Shown here piece by piece: positions 46,830 to 54,971 of a DNA stretch of 64,000 nucleotides; position 1 is the first letter of the stretch, and each line of letters starts with the position of its first letter. The notes beneath the pieces are model-generated. The model saw nothing but the letters and a program-made list of their open reading frames with translations, was not told the DNA's origin and searched no databases. The position numbers were made by a program, and so were the translations under genes. This DNA comes from Phenylobacterium hankyongense (GTDB taxonomy: Bacteria > Pseudomonadota > Alphaproteobacteria > Caulobacterales > Caulobacteraceae), in NCBI RefSeq assembly GCF_003254505.1, contig NZ_QFYP01000001.1, forward strand, positions 790,001-854,000, given 5' to 3'.

Positions 46830-47708
46830 CTATCCCGGGTTCGGGCGCGTCGTGATCGGCGCGTTCGGGTCGGCCGGCGGTCGCGGCGCAGGCGGCGGCG
46901 GCGGCGCGACGTCGACCACCGGCGGGACCTCCACCGGCGTCGGGTTGGCGGCCACCACCGGCGGCGGCGCAGCCTCCGGCGCGGGAGTCTCGAGGGCCGG
47001 CGCGGCGGACGCCGCGGCGCGGCTTCGGGCCACCCTCGGCCGGGCCTGAGCCACCCGCGCCGGCGCGGCCGCCTCGACGGCCGGCGGCGTGGGCGCCGGC
47101 GTTGCGGCGGGCGGCGGCGTCGCCACGGCCGGGGCCGCGGCCGGAGTCGCGGGAACAGGGACCGGCGCGGGCGCTCCGCCGCGGCTCGACAGCACCAGGG
47201 CCAGCACCGCCAAACCGGCGACCCCGACCACCCCGGCGGCGATCAGCGGCAGGCGACCCGGGCTCGCCCGCTTGCGGCCGCTGGTCCGCGCCGGCGCCGG
47301 ACTGAGCACCAGCGGCGGCTCGTCCGCGACCCGCGGAGCCTCGGCGACGACCGGCGCAGACTGAGGCTGGACAGACTGGGGCAGGACAGACTGGGGCGCC
47401 GGAGCTTCGGACGGCGAGACCGGCGGCGCGGTCCGCGCGCGCGCCGGCGGCAGCGCCGAGCCGGTCAGCACCCCGCGGGGCGGCGCAGCGTTCGGCGCCG
47501 GCTGGGGTGGCAGGGCCGAGCCGGTCAGCACGCCACGCGGGGCCGTGCTCGGGGCCGGTTGGGGGGCCGGCTGGAAGCTCGGCGGCGCAGGGCGCGCGGG
47601 CGCGGGCGCGGGCGCCTTCGGCAGCGGCCCGACACGGAACGGCGCCTGGGGCATTTTCGGCCAGGGGCTCGGGCGTTCGTAGGGATTGTCGTCGGTCGGT
47701 GGCGGCAC
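46830..47708 (-). CDS. Pro/Ala-rich single-pass membrane protein
   Basis: A 292-residue protein of biased composition. A proline-rich cytoplasmic part (about residues 1-145) contains a duplicated block, RGVLTGSALPP occurring twice within 30 residues. A transmembrane helix (LPLIAAGVVGVAGLAVLALV, about 154-173) is followed by a second Pro/Ala-rich part with short basic patches. The plan resembles TonB/TolA-like spacers, but no C-terminal TonB domain is seen. The GTG at 47708 with AGGA upstream is preferred over the TTG at 47738. The function is unknown. Confidence 0.65.
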   Translation of the reverse strand: MPPPTDDNPYERPSPWPKMPQAPFRVGPLPKAPAPAPARPAPPSFQPAPQPAPSTAPRGVLTGSALPPQPAPNAAPPRGVLTGSALPPARARTAPPVSPSEAPAPQSVLPQSVQPQSAPVVAEAPRVADEPPLVLSPAPARTSGRKRASPGRLPLIAAGVVGVAGLAVLALVLSSRGGAPAPVPVPATPAAAPAVATPPPAATPAPTPPAVEAAAPARVAQARPRVARSRAAASAAPALETPAPEAAPPPVVAANPTPVEVPPVVDVAPPPPPAPRPPADPNAPITTRPNPG

Positions 47709-47844
47709 GGCGGATCCTGAGCGTTCCGGGATTATCAAGCCTCGCGCGGGACTTGGCCGGTTCTATGGCGCGGGGTGCGTCCGTTGACCACACCCCGAGC
47801 TGCGCCCACTGTCCAGCATCCCAAGCCCATGAGGCCTCCGCGCC

Positions 47845-48471
47845 ATGACCCGTCCCAATCCTCGCCTCGCCGCCCCCGGCCTGCTGGCGCTCGCCCTCGC
47901 CGCCGCGCTCCCCGCCGCCGCCCAGGCGCCGGCCGGGCCTACGGTGGTGCGCGGCTCCGTCGCCGCCCTGACCGACACCACCCTGACCGTGAAGCCCGAG
48001 CGCGGCGGCCCAGCCCAGGTGGTCACGCTCGCCCCCACCTGGACCGTCGCGGTGATGAAGCCGGTGGCCATCGACGCCATCCAGCCGGGCAGCTTCATCG
48101 GCACCGCCGAGATGCCGGCCAAGAATGGCACGGGCCGCAGCCTGGAGGTCCACGTCTTCCCGCCCGGCGTGAAGATGGGCGAGGGCCACTACGGCTGGGA
48201 CCTCAAGCCCGGCTCGATGATGACCAACGGCACGGTCGGCAAGGTGATGGCCGGCAAGCGCGGCAGCCGCGAGCTCGATGTCGCCTACTCCTATGGGACC
48301 CGCCACATCGTGGTGCCGGCCAGCGTGCCGGTGGTGCAGATCACCGGCGGCCAGCGCAGCCAGGTCAAGCCCGGCGTGCCGGTGTTCATGGTGGTGCAGA
48401 AAGGCCCGGCCGGAGCCCTGACCGCGGGCTCCGTCTCGATCGGAGAGAACGGCGCCAAGCCGCCGATGTGA
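47845..48471 (+). CDS. Secreted protein with DUF5666-like OB repeats
   Basis: A 208-residue exported protein with a signal peptide ending near AAAQA (about residue 27). Two beta-rich units follow: VVRGSVAALTDTTLTVKPERGG, cut as VVRGSVAALTDTTLTV, and TNGTVGKVMAGKRGSRELDV. The G.V..... pattern is that of DUF5666-type beta domains. It is periplasmic or outer-membrane associated. Function unknown. It starts upstream of an M50 protease gene, 13 bases apart, so they may be co-transcribed. Confidence 0.78.
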   Translation: MTRPNPRLAAPGLLALALAAALPAAAQAPAGPTVVRGSVAALTDTTLTVKPERGGPAQVVTLAPTWTVAVMKPVAIDAIQPGSFIGTAEMPAKNGTGRSLEVHVFPPGVKMGEGHYGWDLKPGSMMTNGTVGKVMAGKRGSRELDVAYSYGTRHIVVPASVPVVQITGGQRSQVKPGVPVFMVVQKGPAGALTAGSVSIGENGAKPPM

Positions 48472-48484
48472 TAGTGGGCTCCCG

Positions 48485-49282
48485 GTGAGCCAGATCGCCG
48501 ACACCGCCGAGCCCGCCCAACCCGCCGCCGCCCGCCCCAGGCCCGTGAACTGGGTGGGCGGCGCGATCCTGGTCCTGTGGATCGGTCTGGGCGCCGGCCT
48601 CGTCTACGGACCGCCCGCGGCCCAGGGCGTGCTGACCTTCGCCTTCGTCATGGTCGGCTGGATCCTCGCGGTGATGGCCCACGAGTTCAGCCATGCGGCC
48701 GTGGCCTGGCTGGGCGGCGATCACACAGTGGTGGAGAAGGGCTACCTGTCCTTCGATCCGCGCCGCTACGGCGACGTCGGGGTCAGCCTGGTGATGCCGC
48801 TGATCTTCCTGGCCATCGGCGGCATCGGCTTCCCCGGCGGGGCGGTCTACCTGCGGCCGGACCTGATGCGCAGCCGGCTCTGGCGCTCGGCCGCGGCGCT
48901 GGCCGGACCCGGCGCGACGCTGGTCATCCTGTTGGCGCTGACCACCGCCCTGCGCGTCTGGGCCAACGCGGGGGCGCAAGGGGCGCTGTTCCCGGCCCTG
49001 ACGGTGCTGGCCTTCCTGCAGGCCATGGCGCTGATCCTCAACCTGCTGCCGATCCCCGGCCTCGACGGTTTCGGCGCGCTGCGGCCGTTCCTGCCGCCGG
49101 CCTTGACGCCGCACCTGGCCAAGGCGGAGGGCCTGGCGATGGGCGCGCTGTTCCTGCTGCTCTTCCTCGTGCCCGGCGCCGGCGCCCTGCTGTTCGGCGC
49201 GGCCGCCAGCCTGGGCGTGGCGATGGGCCTGATCCCCGAGGCGCTGCAGGCCGGCTGGCAGGCGTTCCACTTCTGGCGCTGA
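48485..49282 (+). CDS. M50 family membrane metalloprotease (site-2 protease-like)
   Basis: A 265-residue membrane protein with about six hydrophobic segments. The zinc motif HEFSH is at residues 66-70, inside a membrane helix, and the third ligand Asp lies in NLLPIPGLDGFGAL. This is the short, PDZ-less form of intramembrane protease. Such proteins cleave membrane-bound substrates, but the target is unknown. The start is a GTG at 48485, 13 bases after the DUF5666-like gene. Confidence 0.9.
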   Translation: MSQIADTAEPAQPAAARPRPVNWVGGAILVLWIGLGAGLVYGPPAAQGVLTFAFVMVGWILAVMAHEFSHAAVAWLGGDHTVVEKGYLSFDPRRYGDVGVSLVMPLIFLAIGGIGFPGGAVYLRPDLMRSRLWRSAAALAGPGATLVILLALTTALRVWANAGAQGALFPALTVLAFLQAMALILNLLPIPGLDGFGALRPFLPPALTPHLAKAEGLAMGALFLLLFLVPGAGALLFGAAASLGVAMGLIPEALQAGWQAFHFWR

Positions 49283-49372
49283 CGCGCTGGCGGCCAGCGT
49301 GAACCGCAAATTAAACAAGGCCGGGTTAGGAACGAGGCGAACCTAAGCACCCTCAAGCAGCCCGGCAGCGCC

Positions 49373-50437
49373 ATGGCCCACGCGAATCCGCCCCGTTTGC
49401 TCGTCGTCGACGATGTGCCGGACAACCGCGCCATCCTGGCCCGGCGCTTCATGCGCCTGGGCTACGAGGTCACGGAGGCCGAAGACGGCGCCGAGGCGCT
49501 CGAACTGATCGCCCAATACGAATACGACATCGTCCTGCTCGACATCATGATGCCGAAGATCGACGGGCTGGAGGTTCTCAAGCGCGTGCGCGAGACCCGC
49601 TCCCAGGCCGAGCTGCCGATCATCATGGTCTCCGCCAAGGCCAGCAGCGAGGACGTGGTCGACGCCCTGCTGCTGGGCGCCAACGACTATGTCACCAAGC
49701 CGGTGGACCTGAAGGTCGCCCACGCCCGCGTCGAGGCGCAGCTGGCCCGCAAGCGCGCCGAAGACCTGTCCCGCGCCGCCCACGGGGAGCTGGAGATCGC
49801 GCTCAGCGCGCTGCGCGGCCGGGTCGTCGAGGCCGAGGGCGACGCCGACGACGCCCGGCCCAACCTCGACCGGGCCCTGGACGTGGCGAGCGTCGTCACC
49901 CGCATCTGCGAAAGCCCGACCCTGCACGACACCGTCGAGCTGATCGACGCCGCCGTCGCCACCCTGCATCGGCTGTCCACCACCCGACCGGCGCCGACGG
50001 CCACCGCGTCCAGGCCCGAGCCGACCGCCGGGCGGGTCCGCATCCTGTCGGCCGACGGCGCCGCCCACGACCGCCAGGTGGTCCGGCTGATGCTGGCCGA
50101 AGCCGAGGCCGGGATCGAGCTGGTGGAGGTGTCGGACGGCGCCGAGGCCGCCGCCGCGGCCGCCGCCGGCCGCTTCGACCTGATCATCCTGGGCCTGCAG
50201 ATGCCGGGCATGGACGGCCTCGCCGCGATCGGCGAGATCCGCGCCCAGGAGCTGAGGTCGCGCCACGACCGCACCCCGATCCTGGCGGTCAGCGCCCACG
50301 CCGACAGCGCCGCCCTGGCGATCAAGGCCGGCGCCGACCTGCACCTGGCCAAGCCGGTGACGGCCGCGGCCCTGCTCAACGCCGTGGTCCGCGCCCTCAG
50401 CCAGGGCCCCGAGAAGCTGGCGTCCCAGGTCGCCTAA
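49373..50437 (+). CDS. Response regulator with intact REC, degenerate linker and degenerate second REC
   Basis: A 354-residue protein without a DNA-binding or enzyme domain. REC1 (about residues 8-125) has the acidic pair VVDD, phosphoacceptor Asp57 (VLLDIMMP), and the Lys of TKPVD. A helical middle (about 130-210) is followed by REC2 (about 225-345), where Gly274 (LIILGLQMP) replaces the Asp and SADG replaces the acidic pair. REC1 shares VRETRSQAELPIIMV with the protein at 51.7 kb, so the two are paralogues. It may act as a phospho-controlled scaffold or phosphate sink. Confidence 0.88.
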   Translation: MAHANPPRLLVVDDVPDNRAILARRFMRLGYEVTEAEDGAEALELIAQYEYDIVLLDIMMPKIDGLEVLKRVRETRSQAELPIIMVSAKASSEDVVDALLLGANDYVTKPVDLKVAHARVEAQLARKRAEDLSRAAHGELEIALSALRGRVVEAEGDADDARPNLDRALDVASVVTRICESPTLHDTVELIDAAVATLHRLSTTRPAPTATASRPEPTAGRVRILSADGAAHDRQVVRLMLAEAEAGIELVEVSDGAEAAAAAAAGRFDLIILGLQMPGMDGLAAIGEIRAQELRSRHDRTPILAVSAHADSAALAIKAGADLHLAKPVTAAALLNAVVRALSQGPEKLASQVA

Positions 50438-50477
50438 GCCGTTGTCGGGGTGGCCGGCCCTTCGCTAAGCTGGCCCC

Positions 50478-51209
50478 ATGTCCGAGATCACCAAGCGTCA
50501 GCTCCTCGCCCTCGCCGCCGCCTTCGGCGCCTCGCCCGCGTTCGCCCAGACGCCTGGGCCTGCGCCTGCGCCTGGGCCAGCCCCGGCTACGCCCGCCGCC
50601 CCGCCCGCGCCGGCCACGCCGGCCGTTCCCGCCGCACCGGCGGCGCCCGCCGAGCCGGCCGCGGCCGATTTCGGCCGCACCACCCGCGTCCGGCTGGCCA
50701 CGCCGCTCGGCCCGATCGTGCTCGACCTGTTCACCGAGAAGGCGCCGATCACGTCCGCCAACTTCCTGAAATACGTCGACCGCAAGCTCTATGACGGCGC
50801 CACCTTCTACCGCGCCTCGAAGCCTCCCGGTCAGGCGGCCAACGACTACGGCGTGGTGCAGGGCGGGCTGCAGAACGACCCCAAGAAGGTGCTGCCGCCG
50901 ATCGCCCACGAGAGCACGGCGAAGACCGGCCTGGCGCACAAGGACGGGACCATCTCCATGGGCCGCCACGCGCCCGGAACGGCCCAGGCCGACTGGTTCA
51001 TCTGCGTCGGCGACCAGTCCTATCTCGACGCCGATCCGAAGGACCCGAAGAAGAACCCGGGCTTCGCCGCCTTCGGCCACGTCGTCGAGGGCATGGACGT
51101 GGTGCAGAAGATCCTCGGCCGCGCGGTCGACCCCAACAAGGGCGAGGGCGCGATGAAGGGCGAGATGCTCAAGGTCCCGGTGCCGATCACCTCAGTGCGG
51201 CGGGCCTAG
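50478..51209 (+). CDS. Cyclophilin-type peptidyl-prolyl isomerase, exported
   Basis: A 243-residue protein. The signal peptide is about residues 1-23 (ending SPAFAQ), then a long Pro/Ala linker (about 24-68) and the cyclophilin domain: TPLGPIVLDLFTEKAPITSA, then NFLKYVDRKLYDGATFYR with the conserved Arg, and FAAFGHVVEGMDVV. It would catalyse proline isomerisation in periplasmic folding. It lies between the two paralogous response regulators but is unrelated to them in function. Confidence 0.93.
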   Translation: MSEITKRQLLALAAAFGASPAFAQTPGPAPAPGPAPATPAAPPAPATPAVPAAPAAPAEPAAADFGRTTRVRLATPLGPIVLDLFTEKAPITSANFLKYVDRKLYDGATFYRASKPPGQAANDYGVVQGGLQNDPKKVLPPIAHESTAKTGLAHKDGTISMGRHAPGTAQADWFICVGDQSYLDADPKDPKKNPGFAAFGHVVEGMDVVQKILGRAVDPNKGEGAMKGEMLKVPVPITSVRRA

Positions 51210-51304
51210 GACAATCCGGTCCACCAGGCCACGGCGAGCCAGAACGCCAGGCAGAGCGCGAACGCGACCAGCAGCACGACTCCTCGGAACGAGAGGGGCC
51301 ACAT
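51206..51304 (-). CDS. 32-residue membrane miniprotein
   Basis: The reading frame encodes 32 residues: a short start (MWPLSFRG), one hydrophobic helix (VVLLVAFALCLAFWLAVAWW) and a TGLS end. A good ribosome site, CGGAGG, lies 5-10 bases before the ATG at 51304. Its stop codon overlaps that of the cyclophilin gene on the other strand. It was found by reading the minus strand by eye; similar one-helix proteins are common but usually left unannotated. Confidence 0.55.
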   Translation of the reverse strand: MWPLSFRGVVLLVAFALCLAFWLAVAWWTGLS

Positions 51305-51533
51305 CGGTTCCTCCGACTACGCCTTGCCGCCCGTCGCGGCAGGTGCCCCCCGGCGTCGTTTCTTGGTCCGCCATCGTGCCACGGCCGACGCCCGCCGTTT
51401 TTAGCAATTGACGCGCCATTGTTCGGTAGTGGCCCAGGTTGGCCGCCGATCGGGAACCGGAAGACGTTGAATGTCTTGACGATGCGCGCCGCGGCCATGG
51501 CCGAGCCGGCGCGCCCGAGCCGCGAAGGACCGA

Positions 51534-51707
51534 ATGAGAGCCTATCCCCCGACGCACCTTGGCCGCCGTAGCGGCGAGCCCGTGCCGCGCGAAACCCGTC
51601 GCGCTTCCGCCGTCCCGACGGCGCGCTCCGCCGCCGAGCGCCTGGCGCAGGCGCGCATCCGCCCGCGCGACCCCCGCCCGATCCTGCACCTGCCGCCCGC
51701 GCCCTGA
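51534..51707 (+). CDS. Possible 57-residue basic protein
   Basis: An ATG at 51534 with AAGGA 4-8 bases upstream opens a 57-residue frame rich in Arg, Pro and Ala (start MRAYPPTHLGRRSGEP). It ends 11 bases before the stop of the convergent response regulator. It has no hydrophobic segment or known domain. The composition could be simple GC-rich read-through, so it is reported with low confidence. Confidence 0.35.
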   Translation: MRAYPPTHLGRRSGEPVPRETRRASAVPTARSAAERLAQARIRPRDPRPILHLPPAP

Positions 51708-51717
51708 GGCGCGGGCC

Positions 51718-52791
51718 TTACGCGACGGCGCTGAGGTCTTCGGATTCCCGGCTCAGCGCCGCGGCGACCGCCGTCAGCAGCCCCGCCGCGGTGATCGGCC
51801 GCGCCATGTGCAGGTCGGCGCCGGCGGCGAGCGCCTTGGCCGCCTTGGAGCCCTCCAGCGACACCGCCAGGATCGGCGTCCGTCGCTTGCCCCGCTCGCG
51901 CTCGGTGCGGCGCACTTCGCGCAACCCGGCCAGGCCGTCGGCCATCTCCACGTTCATCAGCACGAGATCGAAGATCCCGCCGGCCGCCAGGGCCGCAGCC
52001 TCCAGGCCGCCGGGCGCGTCGACCAGTTCGACCTCCACCTCCGCGGCGTGCAGCATCTCGCGCATGGCGTGGCGGCTGACCGCGTCGTCGTCGGCCGACA
52101 GCACCCGGATCTTGCTCTTCGCCGGGGCGCCGCGCCGGTCGCCGGTCTCCAGGGCGTCCGACATCAGCCCGTCGAGGGACGCCGCCGCCGCCTCGATCAC
52201 CGCCACCACCTTCTTCAGGTCGGGCGTGTCGCAGATGCGGGTCAGCACGGTGGCGGCGCCCAGCACGCCGGCCATCGGCGCGCGGACGTCGGCGCCCAGG
52301 TCGGCCAGCAGCGCCGAGGTGTTCTCCGCCTGCGTCACCGCCTCCTGCAGCTTGGTCAGCGTCTGTTCGAGGTCGCGGAAGGCGGCGCTCTTGCCGTCGT
52401 CCTCGCGCTTGCGGCGCAGCTGCATCTCGGCCCGCGCATAGGCGACCTCGATGTCCACCGGCTTGGTGATGTAGTCGTTGGCGCCGAGGTTGAGCGCCTC
52501 GACGACGTCCTCGGACGCCGACTTGCCGGTGACCATGATGATCGGAAGCTCGGCCTGGCTGCGGGTTTCGCGCACCCGGCGCAGCACCTCCAACCCGTCG
52601 ATGCCCGGCATCATGATGTCCAGCATCACCAGGTCGAAGGGGAAGGCGGCGATCAGCGCCAGCGCCTTGGCGCCGTCGCCGGCCTCCATGACCTCATAGC
52701 CCAGGCGCGTGAACCGCCGCCTCAGGATGGTCCGGTTGTCCGGGTGGTCGTCGACCACCAGAAGGCGGGGCGTCGCTTCGATCTTGGCCAT
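51718..52791 (-). CDS. Response regulator with intact REC, His-less HisKA-like domain and degenerate second REC
   Basis: A 357-residue paralogue of the protein at 49.4 kb, in opposite orientation. REC1 has VVDD, phosphoacceptor Asp58 (VMLDIMMP) and TKPVD. The middle (about residues 154-215) reads GADVRAPMAGVLGAATVL, which aligns with the HisKA motif SHEIRTPLNGVIGMAQ of the kinase at 41.7 kb, with Ala167 in place of the phosphorylated His. REC2 (about 228-350) has Asn280 (LVLMNVEM) instead of Asp. No output domain is present. It looks like a hybrid kinase that has lost catalysis and kept one receiver. Confidence 0.88.
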   Translation of the reverse strand: MAKIEATPRLLVVDDHPDNRTILRRRFTRLGYEVMEAGDGAKALALIAAFPFDLVMLDIMMPGIDGLEVLRRVRETRSQAELPIIMVTGKSASEDVVEALNLGANDYITKPVDIEVAYARAEMQLRRKREDDGKSAAFRDLEQTLTKLQEAVTQAENTSALLADLGADVRAPMAGVLGAATVLTRICDTPDLKKVVAVIEAAAASLDGLMSDALETGDRRGAPAKSKIRVLSADDDAVSRHAMREMLHAAEVEVELVDAPGGLEAAALAAGGIFDLVLMNVEMADGLAGLREVRRTERERGKRRTPILAVSLEGSKAAKALAAGADLHMARPITAAGLLTAVAAALSRESEDLSAVA

Positions 52792-53017
52792 GGTCTTGCT
52801 CGACGTCGGTTCGGCGCGGAGAATGCGCAGAACGCCATTATCCCATTCACGATTAAGGGAGAGTGCACGCGGGAGTTGATTTCGCGGCGGACCCGAGCCT
52901 CGCCCGCCGCCGCGGCCGCGGCCCCTCCGGCGCCGCAGGTTGAGTCACTGTCGCCGACCGGGCGTGGGAGCGGCTTTTTCGCCCGCCCGCCTGCCGGACA
53001 TGGTGTAGCCTCGTCGC

Positions 53018-53233
53018 ATGGACGATCTCACCCCCGGCGAACTCGAAGCCCTGCAGAACCTGGCCCACAAGAAGGCCGGCGACCCGGTGCCGTTCATCAA
53101 CATCGCCGACGCGCGCCGGCTGACCGAACTGGGCCTGGCGCAGCGCAGCCATGAAGGCTGGGACATCACCCCGGCCGGCGCCGCCCGGCTGGCGCGGCTG
53201 TCCGGGTCGGGACCGACCGATATGGGCCGCTAG
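53018..53233 (+). CDS. Small conserved hypothetical protein
   Basis: A 71-residue soluble protein (MDDLTPGELEALQNLAHKK at the start, then NIADARRLTELGLAQRSHEG). The ADARRLTELGLAQR...GW.ITPAGAARL pattern resembles the recognition half of a winged helix, so it may bind DNA or a protein surface. It lies 64 bases before ruvC on the same strand. I know no function for it. Confidence 0.72.
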   Translation: MDDLTPGELEALQNLAHKKAGDPVPFINIADARRLTELGLAQRSHEGWDITPAGAARLARLSGSGPTDMGR

Positions 53234-53297
53234 CCCGCGCGGCCATCCACCTTTCCTCAAGCATTTCCCGCGTCCATGGGGCATGTTTGGGGAACAG

Positions 53298-53813
53298 ATG
53301 ACGAACGCAGCGATTCGACCCGTCCGCATCCTGGGCCTCGATCCGGGCCTGCGCCGCACCGGCTGGGGCGTGGTGGCGGTGTCCGGCGCGCGGCTGGTCC
53401 ATGTGGCGCACGGGATGATCGCGCCGGACACGACCCTGCCGTTCGCCGAGCGGCTGCTGGTGCTGTTCGAGGCGATCACCGAGGTCATCGCCCTGCACGC
53501 CCCGGATGAGGCGGCGGTGGAAGAGACCTTCATGAACAACAACGCGGCCTCGGCGCTGAAGCTCGGCCACGCCCGCGCCATGGCCCTGGTGGCGCCCGCC
53601 CGCGCCGGCCTGCCGGTGGCCGAATACGCCGCCACCGTGGTCAAGAAGGCCGTGGTCGGAACCGGCGGGGCCGACAAGGCCCAGGTCGGCTGGATGATCG
53701 CCCGCCTGCTGCCGACCGCCGGCAAGACCACCGCCGACGCGGCCGACGCGCTGGCGGTGGCGATCGCCCACGCCCACGCCCGCGGCGCCCGCGCTCTGCG
53801 GGGCGCCGCCTAA
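53298..53813 (+). CDS. ruvC: Holliday junction resolvase RuvC
   Basis: A 171-residue RuvC of normal length. The first catalytic Asp is in ILGLDPGLRRTGWG (Asp15), the Glu in AVEETFMNNN, and the final Asp cluster in TTADAADALAVAIAHAH. It cuts Holliday junctions with RuvAB during recombinational repair. The ATG at 53298 has GGGGA upstream; an ATG at 53283 is possible. Unlike many relatives, it is separated from ruvA by 1.16 kb with three lipoprotein genes. Confidence 0.97.
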   Translation: MTNAAIRPVRILGLDPGLRRTGWGVVAVSGARLVHVAHGMIAPDTTLPFAERLLVLFEAITEVIALHAPDEAAVEETFMNNNAASALKLGHARAMALVAPARAGLPVAEYAATVVKKAVVGTGGADKAQVGWMIARLLPTAGKTTADAADALAVAIAHAHARGARALRGAA

Positions 53814-53825
53814 CGCAACGGCGGC

Positions 53826-54143
53826 TCAGTGGCGGTGGAAGCCGTCCCCGTCGCCATCCCGGTCCCCATGCCGGCGCCCGTGGTGGTAACCGCCGTCCGG
53901 GCCGCGCCGGAAATGGCGGCCGTCGTCGCGGAAATACCGATGGCGGCCCGGGGCGTAGTAATAGGTTCCACGCCGCCCCCAGTCGCCGTCGTAGAAGGGG
54001 CGGTAGCCGCCGCCGTAGTAGGCGTTATAGCCGCCATACCCGCGATAGCCGCCGTAGCCGCCATAACCATAGGGGCCATAGCCGTCGGTGGCGCAGGCTG
54101 AAAGCGCCAACGCCGATATGAGAGCCAGAACGATAGGTTTCAT
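53826..54143 (-). CDS. Gly/Tyr-rich small lipoprotein
   Basis: A 105-residue lipoprotein with a signal peptide ending in ALSACAT (Cys17). The mature part is a run of GYGGY-type repeats (about residues 21-48) followed by an Arg/His/Asp-rich tail. It shares signal design and composition with the protein at 54417-54788, so the two may be paralogues. Low-complexity proteins of this kind are exposed at the envelope; no function is known. Confidence 0.78.
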   Translation of the reverse strand: MKPIVLALISALALSACATDGYGPYGYGGYGGYRGYGGYNAYYGGGYRPFYDGDWGRRGTYYYAPGRHRYFRDDGRHFRRGPDGGYHHGRRHGDRDGDGDGFHRH

Positions 54144-54250
54144 CGCGCACCTGCCTGTCCCTCACGGAACAAAACGAGCGCGGCCGCCCGCAGTTGCAGG
54201 CGGGGCCGGGCCGCCTCATTTCCGCCCTGGCCGAGGCCCCAGCATCGCCT

Positions 54251-54376
54251 ATGCGCGCCTTGGCCCTCGCCGCCGCCCTGCTCCTGCTCGCCGGTTGCGC
54301 CGGGGTGCTCGACAACTGCCCGGACGGCCTCAGCCCCGCGCCCTGGGACTCAACCGCGCCCCACACCCACGGCTGA
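54251..54376 (+). CDS. Tiny lipoprotein (41 residues)
   Basis: The frame from 54251 gives [18 protein letters not shown], a textbook lipoprotein signal with the lipobox LAGC, followed by a 24-residue Pro-rich tail with a second Cys (NCPDG). The ribosome site is weak (GAGG 15 bases upstream). It lies between two minus-strand lipoprotein genes. Entericidin-like peptides have a similar size, but there is no clear match. Confidence 0.5.
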   Translation: MRALALAAALLLLAGCAGVLDNCPDGLSPAPWDSTAPHTHG

Positions 54377-54416
54377 CCGGATGTTCCCCGGCGCTCGCCT
54401 CGCGGGCGAAAGGATC

Positions 54417-54788
54417 TTATCCGTGACCGCCGTGGCCGCCGCCAGCGTGGCCGCCGCCACTGAAACCATGGAAGCCGCCATGGGCGCCGCCGCCGTGAAA
54501 GCCGCCGTTCCCGTGGAATCCGCCGCCGGGGCCATGTCCGAACTGGCCGCCATGCGCTTGGGAATGGCCGTCGTAGCGACCCCCGTAGTGCCCGTACCCT
54601 CGCCCGCTCGACAGGTAGAGGCCGTCGCCCCAATAGCCGCCGTACCCGCCATAGAACGGTCCGTAGTGGCCATAGTCGTAGGGGTCGCCATAGGCCAGGT
54701 CGCCGGCTCCGTAGAGACCGTAGCCGGCCCCCGTGGCGCAGCCCGAGAGCGCCAGAACCGCGCCAAGGGCCAGAAGGGCTTTCTTCAT
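54417..54788 (-). CDS. Gly/His-rich small lipoprotein
   Basis: A 123-residue lipoprotein with lipobox LSGC (Cys17). The first part of the mature chain is Gly/Tyr-rich ([20 protein letters not shown]) and the C-terminal third is Gly/His-rich, with GGGFHGNGG and [10 protein letters not shown]. The His density suggests metal binding. It resembles the lipoprotein at 53826-54143 in design. It is divergent from ruvA with 183 bases between them. Confidence 0.78.
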   Translation of the reverse strand: MKKALLALGAVLALSGCATGAGYGLYGAGDLAYGDPYDYGHYGPFYGGYGGYWGDGLYLSSGRGYGHYGGRYDGHSQAHGGQFGHGPGGGFHGNGGFHGGGAHGGFHGFSGGGHAGGGHGGHG

Positions 54789-54971
54789 CTCACTCTATCC
54801 AAGCGCCGCCTCAGCCGGTTTCGATATGGGGCTCGGGCGGGCTCGTTTCGAGGGCGCTTGCCGCTCACCTTCACGATTGATCAAGCGATTCATCCTGGTC
54901 TAGGGCATGCTGGAACAGATGCCGAACGCGATTCCCATGCCCCCCCACCGTTTCCCCGCCCGGAGCGCCGC

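Noticed and set aside
51413..51440. TTGACG at about 51412 as a promoter for the 57-residue frame
   Set aside because: No convincing -10 box follows at the right distance.
51461..51479. Small inverted repeat AAGAC...GTCTT
   Set aside because: A 5-bp stem is expected by chance and no T-run or gene boundary supports a function.
54381..54971. Plus-strand frame continuous with ruvA that would extend it by 197 residues
   Set aside because: It is antisense to the Gly/His-rich lipoprotein gene and RuvA has its normal N-terminus at the GTG at 54972.
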